Shown here piece after piece: positions 34,731-46,785 of a DNA stretch of 64,000 nucleotides. The stretch lies in contig CM056738.1 in the NCBI GenBank assembly GCA_029844215.1, positions 43,412,388-43,476,387 on the forward strand. The letters are read 5' to 3'. The notes below the pieces were generated by a model that was given only the letters and a program-made list of their open reading frames with translations, was not told the DNA's origin and searched no databases. The translations under genes were made by a program, and so were the position numbers. Origin of the DNA: Przewalskia tangutica (taxonomy: Eukaryota; Streptophyta; Magnoliopsida; Solanales; Solanaceae). Numbering within the stretch: the stretch's first letter is position 1; every line of letters starts with the position of its first letter.

Positions 34731-36131
34731 GGTATGGGTGATTTAAGAACATTAGAATTAAAATTAAAATGTCTTTTTGATTTAAAAATACCCCGTTGAC
34801 TTCGGGTGATCGGACCATGACTTGGGGCTAGATTGAGTGAATTTTGGGAATTTTCTAGAGATAGTACGGACTGGCCAGCAGGCAGTCGGCCTGTTGGCTC
34901 ATTTCTAGAAACGGATGTTGGAGGCGCCGCGGCGCCTACGTTCCAGTGGCTACTGGAAGTTAGGCGTCGCGGCGCCTCCCGAAGGGTCGCGGCGTTTAGG
35001 ATGATGGTAAATCACTTTGGCTACTGGATGGTAGGAACCGTGGTGCCTCCCGTAAGGGCCGCAGCGCTAACGACGATGGTAAAACACTTTGTCTACTGGA
35101 TGGTAGGCACCGCGACGCATACCCGAAGGGCCGCAATGCAGATGACGGGTTGCTGGACATATTCGACAAATTATGGATAATATAGGGGGGATATCATCAT
35201 CCAAAATATCATAAGAACTAGGCACGTATTTTTCTACTTTAGAAAATGGGAATTGGGACTCATAAAAAATAACATGACGACTAATAATGATTCGATTAGT
35301 TAACAAATCAAAACAATAATAACCACGGTGATTTGACGAATAACCCAAAAACACACAAGGAGTAGAACGGGCCTAAAGTTTGTTAATTGTGGTGGATGGG
35401 AAAATGGGATAACACAAACACCCAAAGACCCTAAGATGGGAATACGAATGAGTCTTATTATATAAAATTTAAAGAGGGGACGAATATGTCAAACCTTTAG
35501 AAGGAAGAATATTAAGTAGATATGTGGCCATTTATAGAGCATGAAGCCAAAACAACGGAGGGACGGAAGAATGAACCAATAAGGTGGGGATAATGTTATT
35601 AATGGTACGAATTTTACATTCAGCTTTCCCATTTTGTGAAGACGTATGAGGACAAGAAAAATGAAAATGTATCCCATTGTTAGCACAAAACTCCCGAAAC
35701 TCCGAATTGTCATATTCTTATCATTATCTCATTGAATATTTTTTATTTTCCGTACGAATTGAGTTATAATGAAAGCTCTAAATTTTACGAAAATGGAAAA
35801 CTTTGGATTTTTTGGCAAATGGAAATGTCCATAAAAAATTAGAATAATCATCCAAGAATAAGACATAATAACGATGATCTGTAGAACTAAGAACGGGAGA
35901 TGTCGATAAATCACTATGAATAATATCAAATGACATTGAAGTATGTGAATTCGAGGCTACAAATGGCAACTTAATAATTTTTCCTAGAGAATAAGATTGA
36001 CAATTTGGAGTAGTACGCGTACCCTTACAAGAAATAAACTTATTTCTATCTAAAGTAGATAAAATAGACGACTCCTGATGACCTAGACGCGCACAAGGAA
36101 TGAGAGGACTCTCCATCTTGAAATCCTTCAC
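34731..36131 (-). pseudogene. copia integrase and linker, copy C
   Basis: The GC-rich linker is at 34830-35060. FLGYSSNHRGYYCFD is at 35067-35354. The integrase core (SFDIIHSDLSTS, YYVLFLDDYSNFLWTFPF) and GAG-pre-integrase region are at 35778-36131. The core and zinc region stay in one frame over 117 codons, longer than in copy B, but breaks near 35720 and 35380 remain. Confidence 0.88.
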
Positions 36132-36164
36132 AGAAAACCCAAACGTATCAAAATCAATAGAAAC

Positions 36165-37376
36165 TCAATTATCAGTGGTGAATTTACGGACAGACACCAA
36201 ATTTTTAATTAGTTTTAGGGCATGAAGGGTATTTTTCAGGACAAGTGGTGGATGGGGAGGAGACAAAGTTTTATGATCATAACCTTTAATTGGAATCGAA
36301 TTACCATTATCAACAATTATACCACGATTACTGCTCAAATTGGAATAAGATGAGAGAGTACCTTGGTCGGATGTCATATGGGTAGTGGCGCCTGTGTCCA
36401 TGTATCAATTTGGGTCCGGTTGAGTCATACCAAGCGGATGCATCGCTGCTTTAATGTCAGTTTGTGTGGGTCCTGCTGCGTGATGAGCTTGAGGGGGCCG
36501 AGGCCCTAGTATTCTGTACTGCTGACCCGACCCATAAATTGTTCTGAAACCCAACGCCTGACCCGAGAACTGAACCGATAAACTGGGCCCAGTAGCCGAA
36601 ACTGCTGGGTCTCGGCTTTAGACTGGGACCCACTGCCACCGCATTGGGGCCCACTGCGGACCCCACATCTATTGATGATGTTGACTGCCGCCACTGCCAC
36701 TGTTCCGGTGGTTGTTTCCGCCACGATTGTTGCTATTATTTTTCCGATTTTGACCCTTTTTACCACAATTGTTATTGCGATTTTGGCTCACGTTGGCGGA
36801 ATCGAAAAGGGGAAAATTTGACATAGTCATCATGACGACGGGACTAGCCCATATAGCCGCCTTTTTAGCCAAACTCGCTTCTTCCAATGTGAGCATGGAG
36901 CGGGCTTGATAGAATTCTGGAAGGGGGTTACTTTGACGAAGGATTAAAGCAACCCCGTTATAGGCCTCGGACATGCCTGCAATCATCTGTAGGATGAGAC
37001 GACTATTTCTCACAGTAGCCCCCCACGTTGCGAAGTTGATCTTCCAAGTCCTTGAGTCATTTACAGTAAGATAAAACGTTAGGAAAGTTCGCCATAGCAA
37101 CTTGAGAAAATTCATGTTCAATGGTAACAATCCTTGAATGACTGTTATCTTGGAAGACATCACGCAATCGATTATAAGCCTCCATAGATGTGGAGATGTG
37201 TTCCATAATCGTCTGTAAAAGGTCCATGGATATTGTGACATAAATTTCATTGGAGAACTTTTGCGTCAAGCGTGACCCATAATTTTGGATTGTCTGCTTT
37301 GTTGGGCACCGCATCTGTAGTCTCTGTATCACCATCCTTTGGAGTAGGCGGAGGATGATGTGATGAAGAACTTGAT
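36165..37376 (-). pseudogene. copia protease and truncated gag, copy C
   Basis: The protease has MDTGATTHMTSD at the right end of 36165-36401. The Trp codon usually before it is a stop here (WYMDTG context reads a changed codon at 36402-36407). Gag runs from about 36500 through NPLPEFYQARSMLTLEEASL and GMSEAYNGVALILR to MEHISTSMEAYNRLRDVF, and stops at 37376, where the unit is joined to gypsy sequence. The gag start, primer site, 5' LTR and RRM exons are absent from this copy. Confidence 0.86.
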
Positions 37377-37392
37377 CCCAAGGGGGAGATAT
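37374..37392. other. breakpoint C/gypsy with templated insert
   Basis: Copia gag ends in GAACTTGAT. The next bases, GATCCCAAGGGGGAGATAT, equal the polypurine-tract region at 30401-30419, and then the sequence jumps back to a match starting near 30272. The 19-base insert looks copied from the neighbouring gypsy end. Confidence 0.75.
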
Positions 37393-37395
37393 ATT

Positions 37396-38417
37396 TTCAT
37401 GTATATATTTTCATGCAATCATGTCAGCTCAGTCCCCATATTTCATGTCATGTTTCTTCACGTTCATGTACTCATGCCATGTCTATTCTTATTCTTAACC
37501 ATGACACATAAATCGAGGATGAATGATCCCAAGGGGGAGATATTATAATACCTCGTACCTTCAAACTAAGTCATGTTCAAGATTCAAAAATTTGGGAAAA
37601 CAAGGCGGGAAAGTTAAAGCTGAAAACCAATTTCAGTTCTACATACCCAGTTTTATGCTAGAGATTTACGGACCATCAAAATGTACAGTAAAAGTTGTTT
37701 TTGAAATTGACGAATCACAGTAAATTTTACGGATCGTATAAAATTATACGACCCGTTTTTTTAACTGTAACATTCCTTCCAGCTTTATGAAGTCACTGTA
37801 AATTTGAGCTTTTATGACAGTCCGATTATACAGACCATAAAAATTATACGATCCATCCCCACACCATAGAAAAAGTTATCGTCCGTCTTTTTTTACCGTA
37901 AAAGTCCTGACAAACTGAATAATATAAATACGCAGACTTAGTTTCAAAAAATAGTTTTTCATACTCTCAAACCCTAAAATGAAGTTCCTCTTTTCCCAAA
38001 CTTCTCCTACATCGAGGTAAGCCTTTTTCACATAATTCTAAGTGATTCTAACATAATTCTGATAAATTCTAAGCGAAATCATTGATTCTTAACCTAGGAT
38101 TTTCAAGATAAACCCATTCCAATATTTTGAGGTTCAAGATTTGGTTTCTTCTCCAAAGATCAGAATTTTAATACAAGTATTGGAGCGAAAGGGTATGTAG
38201 AGTTTCTATCCACATGTGGAAACATCATTGTTCTTCCCACTCCATGTTTTTCTATGAAACTATAAAATTCCATAACTTAGGGTTTTTATTCTATTATCAT
38301 GATAACTCTAACTACATGTAATATTATATATCATGTCTTTATTACAATTCGTCAATTGAAATCATAACAAGTCATTATGATTGTCATGAACACATGTTTT
38401 GAATTCCATGAGTTCTT
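37396..38417 (+). mobile_element. gypsy 3' end and LTR, second copy
   Basis: Follows 30272-31266 nearly base for base, including the polypurine tract (37531-37539) and LTR start (about 37544), and then continues where the first copy is cut (CACATGTTTTGAATTCC from 38391). It runs up to the copia E LTR at 38418, which appears inserted into it. The duplicated span makes 30272-37395 a second-order repeat unit of about 7.1 kb. Confidence 0.8.
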
Positions 38418-38688
38418 TGGAAGAAATAATCCCTTGATTATTCTTATTAATTAAAGGGGTATATATACAAGTTACATATAGGAAAAAAATTCCTATTCTA
38501 CATCTAAAACCTTATTCTATTTGGAGATTAATTATACAATTATGGTAATACTACAAGACTAATTAATATACAAGAGTAATATATAAAATATACCATAAAC
38601 TAATTGTTAACTAGTTGTCCACTGCCCGTGACCATTTCGTGACCAAACATGTGATATACATTTGTGTATATCACGTGGATTCTTAACA
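38418..38688 (-). mobile_element. 3' LTR of copia element E, 271 bp
   Basis: On the plus strand it runs from TGGAAGAAATAATCCCTTG to TTCTTAACA, so on the minus strand TGTTAAGAATCCACG marks the start. It is related to the 235-bp LTR of copies A-D (shared AATCCCTTGATTATTCTTAT) but clearly a different subfamily. The purine tract is just outside (minus strand CTGCGGGTGTG). The 5-bp flank at 38413-38417 is TTCTT. The other end is lost, so the duplication cannot be checked. Confidence 0.85.
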
Positions 38689-40276
38689 CACACCCGCAGT
38701 CATAGCGGACGGTCTTCGTACGCTGAGACTGTCTCTAATATCTTTTAAAAGGACCGAGGAAAGACCATTTGTAAAGATGTCTGCAATTTAATAACTGGAA
38801 GGGACATGACAGACACGTACATGTCCACGAGCTACCTTTTCTCGAATAAAATGAATGCCCATCTCAATATGTTTAGTACGCTGGTGCTGAACTGGATTCC
38901 CAGAAAGGTAGATGACACTAACATTATCACAATAAACCAAGGTAGCTTTCCCAATGGGACAATGAAGTTCTAATAGAAGATTATGTAACCAACATGACTT
39001 GGAGACCACATTGACTACCCCTTGATACTCGGTCTCTGCTCTAGAACGGGACAATGTAGACTGACATTTTGCAGACCATGAGACCAAGTTATTACCAAGA
39101 AACATACAATAGCCAGACGTAGACCGGCTGGTGTCAAGACAGCCACCCCAATCAGCATCTGTATATGAGACAAGTGTAGATGTCGATGAATGATATAAAT
39201 GCAAGCCATACTCTAGTGTCCCCTAGATGTACCTAATAATGCTTTTGAGCGCATTCATGCGCTCAATCCTGGAATTATGCATTCTGTACTTTATTAATGG
39301 GATAGGAATTCGTAGTGGGACGTTCTTTTCATAGATCCAAAAACAAACACACCTGATGTACGACATATGTAATATCTGATCGTGTGAATGTAAGATACTG
39401 AAGGGCCCCTGCAAGACTGGGATATCTTGTCGGATCCTCATATGGGGAGCTAGCCGCAGCACCCAACTTGGGTTTAGTATCAACTGGAGTGGAAGTGGAC
39501 TTACAAGATGATATCTCAGCCCTTTCAATGATCTCAGCTACATACTTCCTCTGTGATAAGAACAATACACCTGCATGACGAGTGACAACAATCCCTAAAA
39601 AGTAACTCAGGGATCCCAAGTCCTTCATAGCAAACTCGGAACTGATAATTGTCATGATAGACTGTCGTAATGCATCAGATGAAGCAGTCAAGATAATATC
39701 ATCCACATATAAGAGTATATAAGCTATTGACGAACCACGGCGATATATGAATAACGAATTATTAGACCTGCTGTGAGGGAAACCAATAGTTGACACAAAA
39801 TCTGCAAACTTTTTATACCAAGTCCTCGGGGACTGCTTAATCCCATATAAGGACTTCTTTAATAAACAGACATGATGAGGATATTTGGGATCCCTAAACC
39901 CCAAAGGTTGATCCATATATACTGTCTCATTGAGATCACTATGTAAGAAAGCATTCTTCACATCTAGTTGATGAATGGGCCATGATTTCGAAAGAGCCAA
40001 GCTGAGCATAATGTGAATGGTAGATGGCTTGACCACTATACTAAATGTCTCACCACAATATACACCAACCTTCTGAGTCTTACTGTCACCTACAAGACGA
40101 GTCTTATGCCTTGCAAAAGAACCGTCAGAATTGTCCTTATAAGCAAAAATCCACATAGATCTAATAATATTAACACCAGATGGATGGGACACCAACTCCC
40201 ACGTCTTATTATCAATAAGAGCATTATATTCGTCGGTCATAGCAATTTTCCAATTCGGGTCATTTAAAGCAGACAC
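38689..40276 (-). pseudogene. copia E RT and RNase H
   Basis: A diverged relative of the copia in units A-D, with the longest unbroken RT frame in the window (315 codons, 39329-40276). It has NWKIAMTDEYNALIDNKTWE, SMWIFAYK, a Lys codon where copies A-C have a stop (GDSKTQKVGV), IHQLDVKNAFLHSDLNETVY, SLYGIKQSPRTWYKKFADF, ILLYVDDIILTAS and MKDLGSLSYFLGIVVTRH. RNase H lies at 38788-39204 (DADWGGCLDTSRSTSGYCMF, VYCDNVSVIYLSGNPVQHQR). A roughly 60-base segment around 39285-39350 is inserted or replaced between them and breaks the frame, and the C-terminus ends early at 38788. Confidence 0.93.
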
Positions 40277-41076
40277 TTGGTTACGGGGTAGAGTAGATTT
40301 AAGAACATTATAATTTAAATTAAAATATCTTTTAAAAATACTCTATTGACTACGAGTGACCGGTCTATGACTCGGGGGAGAATTGAGCGGATTTTGTGAA
40401 TTATTGGGATTGATATCGGATGCCTCTTTGGCCCAAATCGATGCTCGGGTTCGTGGATCGAAAGCGATGATTGGGCACCGTGAACAATCTTCGGTGGGCG
40501 AGTGGAAGCAAAATCGGGCAGGCGGGTTGGAGAGATGGCCCAGTTGTTGGACCCAGATCGTTAGGTGATGCTGTGACGTTAGGACCAGCGGGCGGGCCGC
40601 TGGCGGATGTTGGGTGCGGGACATGTCCGAAAAATAGTGAATAATATATGGGGATATATCATCATCCAAAAAATTATACGAACGAGGCACGAGACTATTT
40701 ACCTTAGCCAAAGGAAATTGGGACTCATCAAATATTACATGGTAACTAAAAATGATTTTATTAAACGATAAATAAAAACATTTATAACCACGGTGATTCG
40801 ATGGATAACCCAAAAACACACAAGGGGGTAGAACAGACCTGAAATTTGTTAACTGTGGTGGACGAAAAAAATGGATAGCACAAGCACCCAAAGACCCTAA
40901 GATGTGAATACGAAGGAGTCTTATTAATATAAATTTTGAAGAGGGGATGAATACGTCAAACTTTTGATAGGAAGAATATTAAAGAAGATATGTAGCCATT
41001 TGTAGAGCATGATGCCAAAAAGTAGGGGGTAATGAAGAAATAAAGTTCGGACAATGTTGTTAATGGTACGAATTTT
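40277..41076 (-). pseudogene. copia E integrase, truncated
   Basis: The integrase C-terminal patch (FLGYPSNHRGYKCFYLSFNK, VIFDESQFPLAKV) and the following Ser/Pro-rich linker are in one frame at 40343-40891. Remnants of the core end continue to 41076, where copia sequence (AATGGTACGAATTTT) stops at the junction with copy D. The rest of integrase, protease, gag and the 5' LTR are missing. Confidence 0.87.
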
Positions 41077-41078
41077 TC

Positions 41079-41853
41079 GACATAAATCTTGTTGTGAAAA
41101 TTGTATAGTTGGATCATGTGAGGACGTCCATGATTACGACATAAATCTTATTGTGAAAATTGTATAGTTGGATCATGTGAGTACGTCCATGATTAGGACT
41201 TGAACATTATATAAACCCATGGACAAGATCCATGATGCGAGTACAAATACTCTTTGCGGTTGATCTAACTCTTAAAAGGCATAACTTCAAAGGTAAAGTT
41301 GACTCTCATTACTCTCATATTTGCAAGGCACAGTGTACTGTTATTTTGAATTATCATACTTGCCTCCTGTTATATTTGGATTGTATGATCTCCTTTACAG
41401 TACTTATTGTTTCACATACTTGGTACATTTTCCGTACTGACCCCCTTTCTCCGGAGGACTGCGTTCATGCCGCGGGTTTAGGTACGCAGTTTGGTGATCT
41501 GCAAGTGTAGGATCCTTGCTCAGAGTTTTGGGATAGCTCCGTTGTTCCGGGGCTTATCATTTTGGTATAGATCTTTCATTACAAGGCTTTTGTACAGTTA
41601 TGGGTACTGCGGGGCCTTGTCCCGTCATAGTTCTGTAAAACTCTTAGAGGTCTGTATTCATATGTAGGATTGGACTCGTGTACAGTGTAGTTTCTTTTGG
41701 ATTTTATATATATATATATAGCAGCCTTATCGGCTTTGCCTTTGCATGTTTGTAAAAAAAAGTGTTATTTAACTTTCGCGGGTAACTTGGGTCGTAGAGG
41801 GTAGAATGCCCAGGTAGGGCACCAGTCGCGGGCTCGGGGTTCGGGTCATGACA
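41079..41853 (+). mobile_element. gypsy LTR end, unit copy D
   Basis: Matches about 1979-2745, beginning inside the 59-bp tandem repeat and ending CATGACA at 41853. It differs from copy A at 41440-41480, where GCGTTCATGCCGCGGG replaces GCGTTCATCTGCGAG. Confidence 0.85.
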
Positions 41854-44800
41854 GCCTAAGCCAAGTTTAGCCCCCTCTTTGCTCTGTTGTATCAGTTCAA
41901 TCTCTATAGCCCTGAGTCCTGTGGATATGGAACACTAATTCCGGATTATCAGGCCCTCGCGGGTTATTGTTAACCTCGAGCAAATACTTCTTTTCCTTTC
42001 TCAAGGGAAGATACCTTCAAAGAATTTGGAATTCTTTGACACCAAGAGGCGATAATTACTACTGTCATTTGCAGATCCCGTGGATATGCAACCTACAGTC
42101 TTAGGTCCAACTTGACCTGTTTCGGTGTTCTAGCCTCAGCCAAACACCCGATCCATAAAGGCATCTTTTTATGGGGGCAAAGGTACCTCTTTACTTGCAG
42201 TGTGAACGAGACTCTTCACTTGCAGTGTGAACGATACTCTTCACTTGCAATGTGAACGTGACTCTTCACTTGCAATGTGAACGTGACTCTTCACTTGCAA
42301 TATGAATGTGCCACTTCACTTGTAGTATGAACACGACTCTTTACTTGCAGTGTGAATGAGACTCTTCACTTGCAATGTGAACGTGACTCTTTACTTGCAG
42401 TGTGAATGACTCTTTACTTGTAATGTGAACGTGACTTTTCACTTGCAGTATGAACGAGACTCTTCACTTGCAGTGTGAACGAGACTCTTCACTTGTAATG
42501 TGAATGTGACTCTTCACTTGCAGTGCGAACGAGACTATTCACCTGCAATGTCAATGTGAACAAGACTCTTCACTTGCAATGTGAACGTGACTCTTCACCT
42601 GCAGTGTAAATGAGACTATTCACTTGTAAGTATGAACGTGACTCTTCATTTTTGCTTCGTAATGAGCAAAGTAATTGTCTTCCCCCTCTAGTTTGTACAA
42701 CTCTGTAAATCACCCATATAGGTGTAACTAGGTTCTAGAGGGACGATTCTTCTTTCGCTATTCCATTATCGGAATGGAAAGGTGATTTTTGCCTCTTCGA
42801 CTACCTCACTTTTATTCTGAGGGTTTATGTCGACAGACGACAACAATCTAAACTTGATCAAATGTGTCTTGATCTATGATGACATTGACACACGGATTAC
42901 AAGTGTATAATACACTACGTCAGTTCACATAAACAACGTTTTTCCCGTTAATAGGGCGCAATCGGAGAATGCTTCCGGTTAATGGAGAATTAGTACTCCA
43001 TCATTTGGCTGTGTAATAGAGATTTAATGCTGGTTCAACTCACCAGAGGCCATCTCAAAAGTCACAAGACTCTTGGATCTCAAAAATCGGAATAATAGGT
43101 TTTCTGTCTACTGATTCTGGGATTCACGGATGCGGCTCAGTCAGACTGGCGCCGCGACTCTTTCACCATGGCGCTAAGGTGGCAGAAGTTTCGGATGCCC
43201 CTCTGGTCGGGGAGTGTCGCGACCCCTTTCCAAAATCATCTCATTTTTTGATGTTTTTGCACGCCAATACATTGGATCCTTTTATCCACAACCTTGTTGT
43301 CAAGATCCGAAGGTTTTATCCTTGTCTTGCCCAAAGATAGCCTTAACCTCCCGGTTATTCAAGACTTGAATATTCTAGCCCACTCCAGTCACCTGTAGGT
43401 TTTGTATGACTGAGTGTCTAACTTGGCCCACCTCATCGGGTGTCCAACTCTATCCTATGAAGGATCTTCTGCCCGAAAGTGTGACAGGTTCATCTCTTAC
43501 CATCCTATCAAACAAATGATCTTCTGTCGGAAATGGTGACAGGTTTAACTTGTTTTTAATCTTCGTCCCCTTATACCATTAGACCGGATCATATAGAATT
43601 TGATTTCTATAATCCAATCACTAGGTGGGAAGAGTGTAAAGTTAAAATTCTGATTAGAAGACTTACGGAATATGATTTGTTTAGGAAACCTTTTCATATT
43701 CTATTTCTCGCCTTTAATCAGAAACCTTCTAATTTCATAATTGACAAAGAAGAAATGCTTACCTTAATGTAGCATTGTTTCTTCCAACCCATCATATTCC
43801 GGATCTTCCGGATATGTAGCCTAGACACACGTAGTCTGACGCACGAATCTCCTTACGGCATCTTTCTCATCGTGTTTTTGAACACACGTTCACGAGATCA
43901 TCCTTTTGATCATTATTATAATATTGTTTTAAATTGTTGGAGTTTTGTACGCATATGTACATCTGGGGAATAGTTAAACTAACTATTACAAGTGATATAA
44001 AGGCTATACTAAGGAGATCATTACAACATCATTACAATAATATTATTTAGTTAGAATCATTATATATCTAGGTGTTTGATTCTCTGTGTCAACCACCATA
44101 AAGTCTCGTGACGTGGGGTCTGAAGGTTCAACAACTTCATGTTTCTTCAGACTGTCGTTGAAAACTTCAACTGCTGCAAGCTTTTGATCCTTAATCCTGA
44201 AATAAGGACTCAAACAACAAATTGGTTAAGTTTCACCATAAGCTGAGTCAAGGGATAGTCTTTTCTCTTTAAGACAATATTACCCCCGTATATATGTTTT
44301 TATGTTAGCAGGGCATTCATCTCCCAAGATAAAGTAGTGGCTTATCTTCTTCGTAAAGCATAATGAAGAAGATCTATCGAAGAACACAAATATGGAATTG
44401 CAAAGAAAATAATTGACTCAGAGATGTGTATGAACTTTGTGGTGTAACAAGTTCATAATCTCCTGAGATAATATGTTTGAGAAGTGTGTAAGATCTCCAT
44501 CTGAAATGAAGTGTATGTTGGCATATAAAATCTGAAGTAAAGAGCATGTTAGACACCCATAAAATCTGAACCACAAAGGCATCAATTTATAGGCGCAAAG
44601 ATGCCTTTTCACTTGCAATGTGAATGCCTCTTAACTTGCAATGTGAATGTCTTAATGGAGATTCATTGAGCTAAGTAAATAGTGTGTGAACACACTCAAA
44701 CCAATAGCTCACTTAATGGAAGGTTCATCCATCCAAACCCAACACAAAATTCAAGAGAAGCTCTTAAATTTCCGTCTCCACATTCACTGCCCAGGAAATG

Positions 44801-45200
44801 CTGCGGCCCTGTCTGACTGGCACCGCGGCGCCATTCTTCCAGAGACTTCCTGCCCATAAAGTGCCACGGTTCTCCACCGCCGCGGATCAGTCCGTCCGGC
44901 GCCGCAGCCCTTTACAACTCCGCAGTCTTTTTCGGCCCGTTCCATCTTACACTTCACACAATCCTTTATTCGTTAACCAACGTGGAATATAGGTTATTGT
45001 CGACAATAACCGTCCATCATTCTATGTCTCCAACACGTTACTCTTATGTGTGTCAATATCTCTTTCACTAAGGAAATTTACGATATTTAGCCCCATATGT
45101 GCACGTGTGTAGAAACAAGGTTTTCGACGTGCTGCGCGCCTTATGTTTGATTCATAAATGACGGGATAAACTTATTCCCCCGTTATTAAAATTTCCAACA
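41854..45200 (-). mobile_element. copia-type LTR block, unit copy D
   Basis: Full-length counterpart of 2746-6054, with the minisatellite at 42187-42648, the TATA box at 44583-44591 and TGTTGGAAATTTTAA-like start at 45200. No coding domain. Confidence 0.55.
42187..42648 (-). repeat. 25-bp minisatellite in LTR block D
   Basis: Same array as at 3080-3540 and 16541-17003, about 18 units, with independent point changes. Confidence 0.9.
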
Positions 45201-45256
45201 AATATTACAATACACGGATGGGTTGTTGAGCGAGAAGGCCCACTGCTTACTTAACA
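45201..45256 (-). repeat. truncated 3' LTR of copia copy D
   Basis: Same 56-base remnant as in copies A and C. Confidence 0.78.
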
Positions 45257-46785
45257 CACCCCCGCAGTCATAGCGAGCGGTCTCCATACGCTGAGACTGT
45301 CTCTAAATTCTTCAAAAAGGACCGAGGGAAGACTCTTTGTAAAGATGTCTACAATTTGATATCTAGAAGGGACATGACAGATGCGTACTTGTCCTGTAGC
45401 TACCTTATCTCGAACAAAATGAATATTCATCTCTATGTGTTTAGTGCGCTGGTGCTGAACTGAATTACCAAAAAGGTAGATGATACTTATATTATCACAA
45501 TACACCTAGGTAGCTTTATGAATAGGACAATGGAGCTCTAAAAGAAGATTACGTAACCAACATGACTCAGAGACCACATTGGCTACCCCTCGATACTCGA
45601 CCTCTGCACTTGAACGTGAAAGCGTGGATTGACGCTTGGCAGACTATGAGACCAAGTTATTACCTAAAAATATACAATAGACAGACGTAGACCGTCTGGT
45701 GTCAGGACAACCTCCCCAATCAACATTTGTATAGTAGACAAGTATAGACGTCGACGAAGGATACAAATGCAAGCCATAATCAAGTGTTCCCTGAATGTAC
45801 CTAAGAATGTGTTTGAACGCATTCATATGTTCAATCCTGGGATCATGCATAAACAAATACACCTATTGTACGGCATATGCAAAATCAGGTCGTGTGAACG
45901 TGAGATACTGAAGGGGGCCTGCAAGACTACGGTAGCTGGTCGGATCTTCATAGGGAGAGCCACCTGCAGCACCCAACTTGGGTTTAGTATCAACTGGAGT
46001 ATAAGTGTACTTACAGGATGACATCCAAGTCCTCTCAATGATCTCTACTACATACTTCCTCTGTGATAAGAATAGACCCCCTGTATGACGAGTGACAGCA
46101 ATCCCCAAAAAATAACTCAATTGCCCCAAGTCTTTCATGGCAAACTAGAACTGAGCATTGTCATAATAGACTTTCGCAAAGCATCAGAAGAGGCAGTCAA
46201 GATAATATCATCCACATATAACAGTATATAAGCCATGGAAGAATCTCGACGATATATGAATAATGAATTATCAGACCTACTGTGAGAGAACACAATAGTA
46301 AAAACATAGTCAGCAAACCTCTTATACCAAGCCCATGGAGACTGCTTAAGCCCATACAAGGACTTCTTCAATAAACAGACATGATGAGGATATCTAGTAT
46401 CTCTAAACCCCAAGGGCTGATGCATATATACTGTCTCCTTGAGATCACCATGTAGGAATACATTCTTCACGTCTAGCTGATGAATGGGCCATGATTTCGA
46501 TAGAGCCAAGCTGAGCACAGTGCGAATGGTAGCTGACTTGACCACCAAGATGAATGTCTCACCACAATCTACACCAACATACTGAGTCTTACCATCACCT
46601 ACAAGTCGAGCCTTATGTCTTGCAAAAGAACCGTCAGAAATATCCTTATGAGAAAAAATCCACATAGACTGAATAATATTAACACCAGATGGACGGGGTA
46701 CCAACTTCCACGTCTTATTATCAATAAGAGCATTATATTCATCGGTCATGGAAATCTTCCAATTTGGGTCATTTAAGGCTAACAC
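45257..46785 (-). pseudogene. copia RT and RNase H, copy D
   Basis: The best preserved A-D version. RT reads without a stop over 216 codons (46135-46785): NWKISMTDEYNALIDNKTWK, GDGKTQYVGVDCGETF with Tyr at the position that is TAG in A-C, IHQLDVKNVFLHGDL, WYKRFADYVFTIVFSHSR and YVDD. A one-base loss near 46145 then shifts the frame to 45863-46138 (MKDLGQLSYFLGIAVTRH), and a stop near 45862 separates the RNase H part (45251-45862; NVDWGGCPDTRRSTS, then VYCDNISIIYLF). GGATC at about 45940 is single, an empty site. The C-terminus ends FEEFRDSLSVWRPLAMTAGV with the stop in the LTR. Confidence 0.93.
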
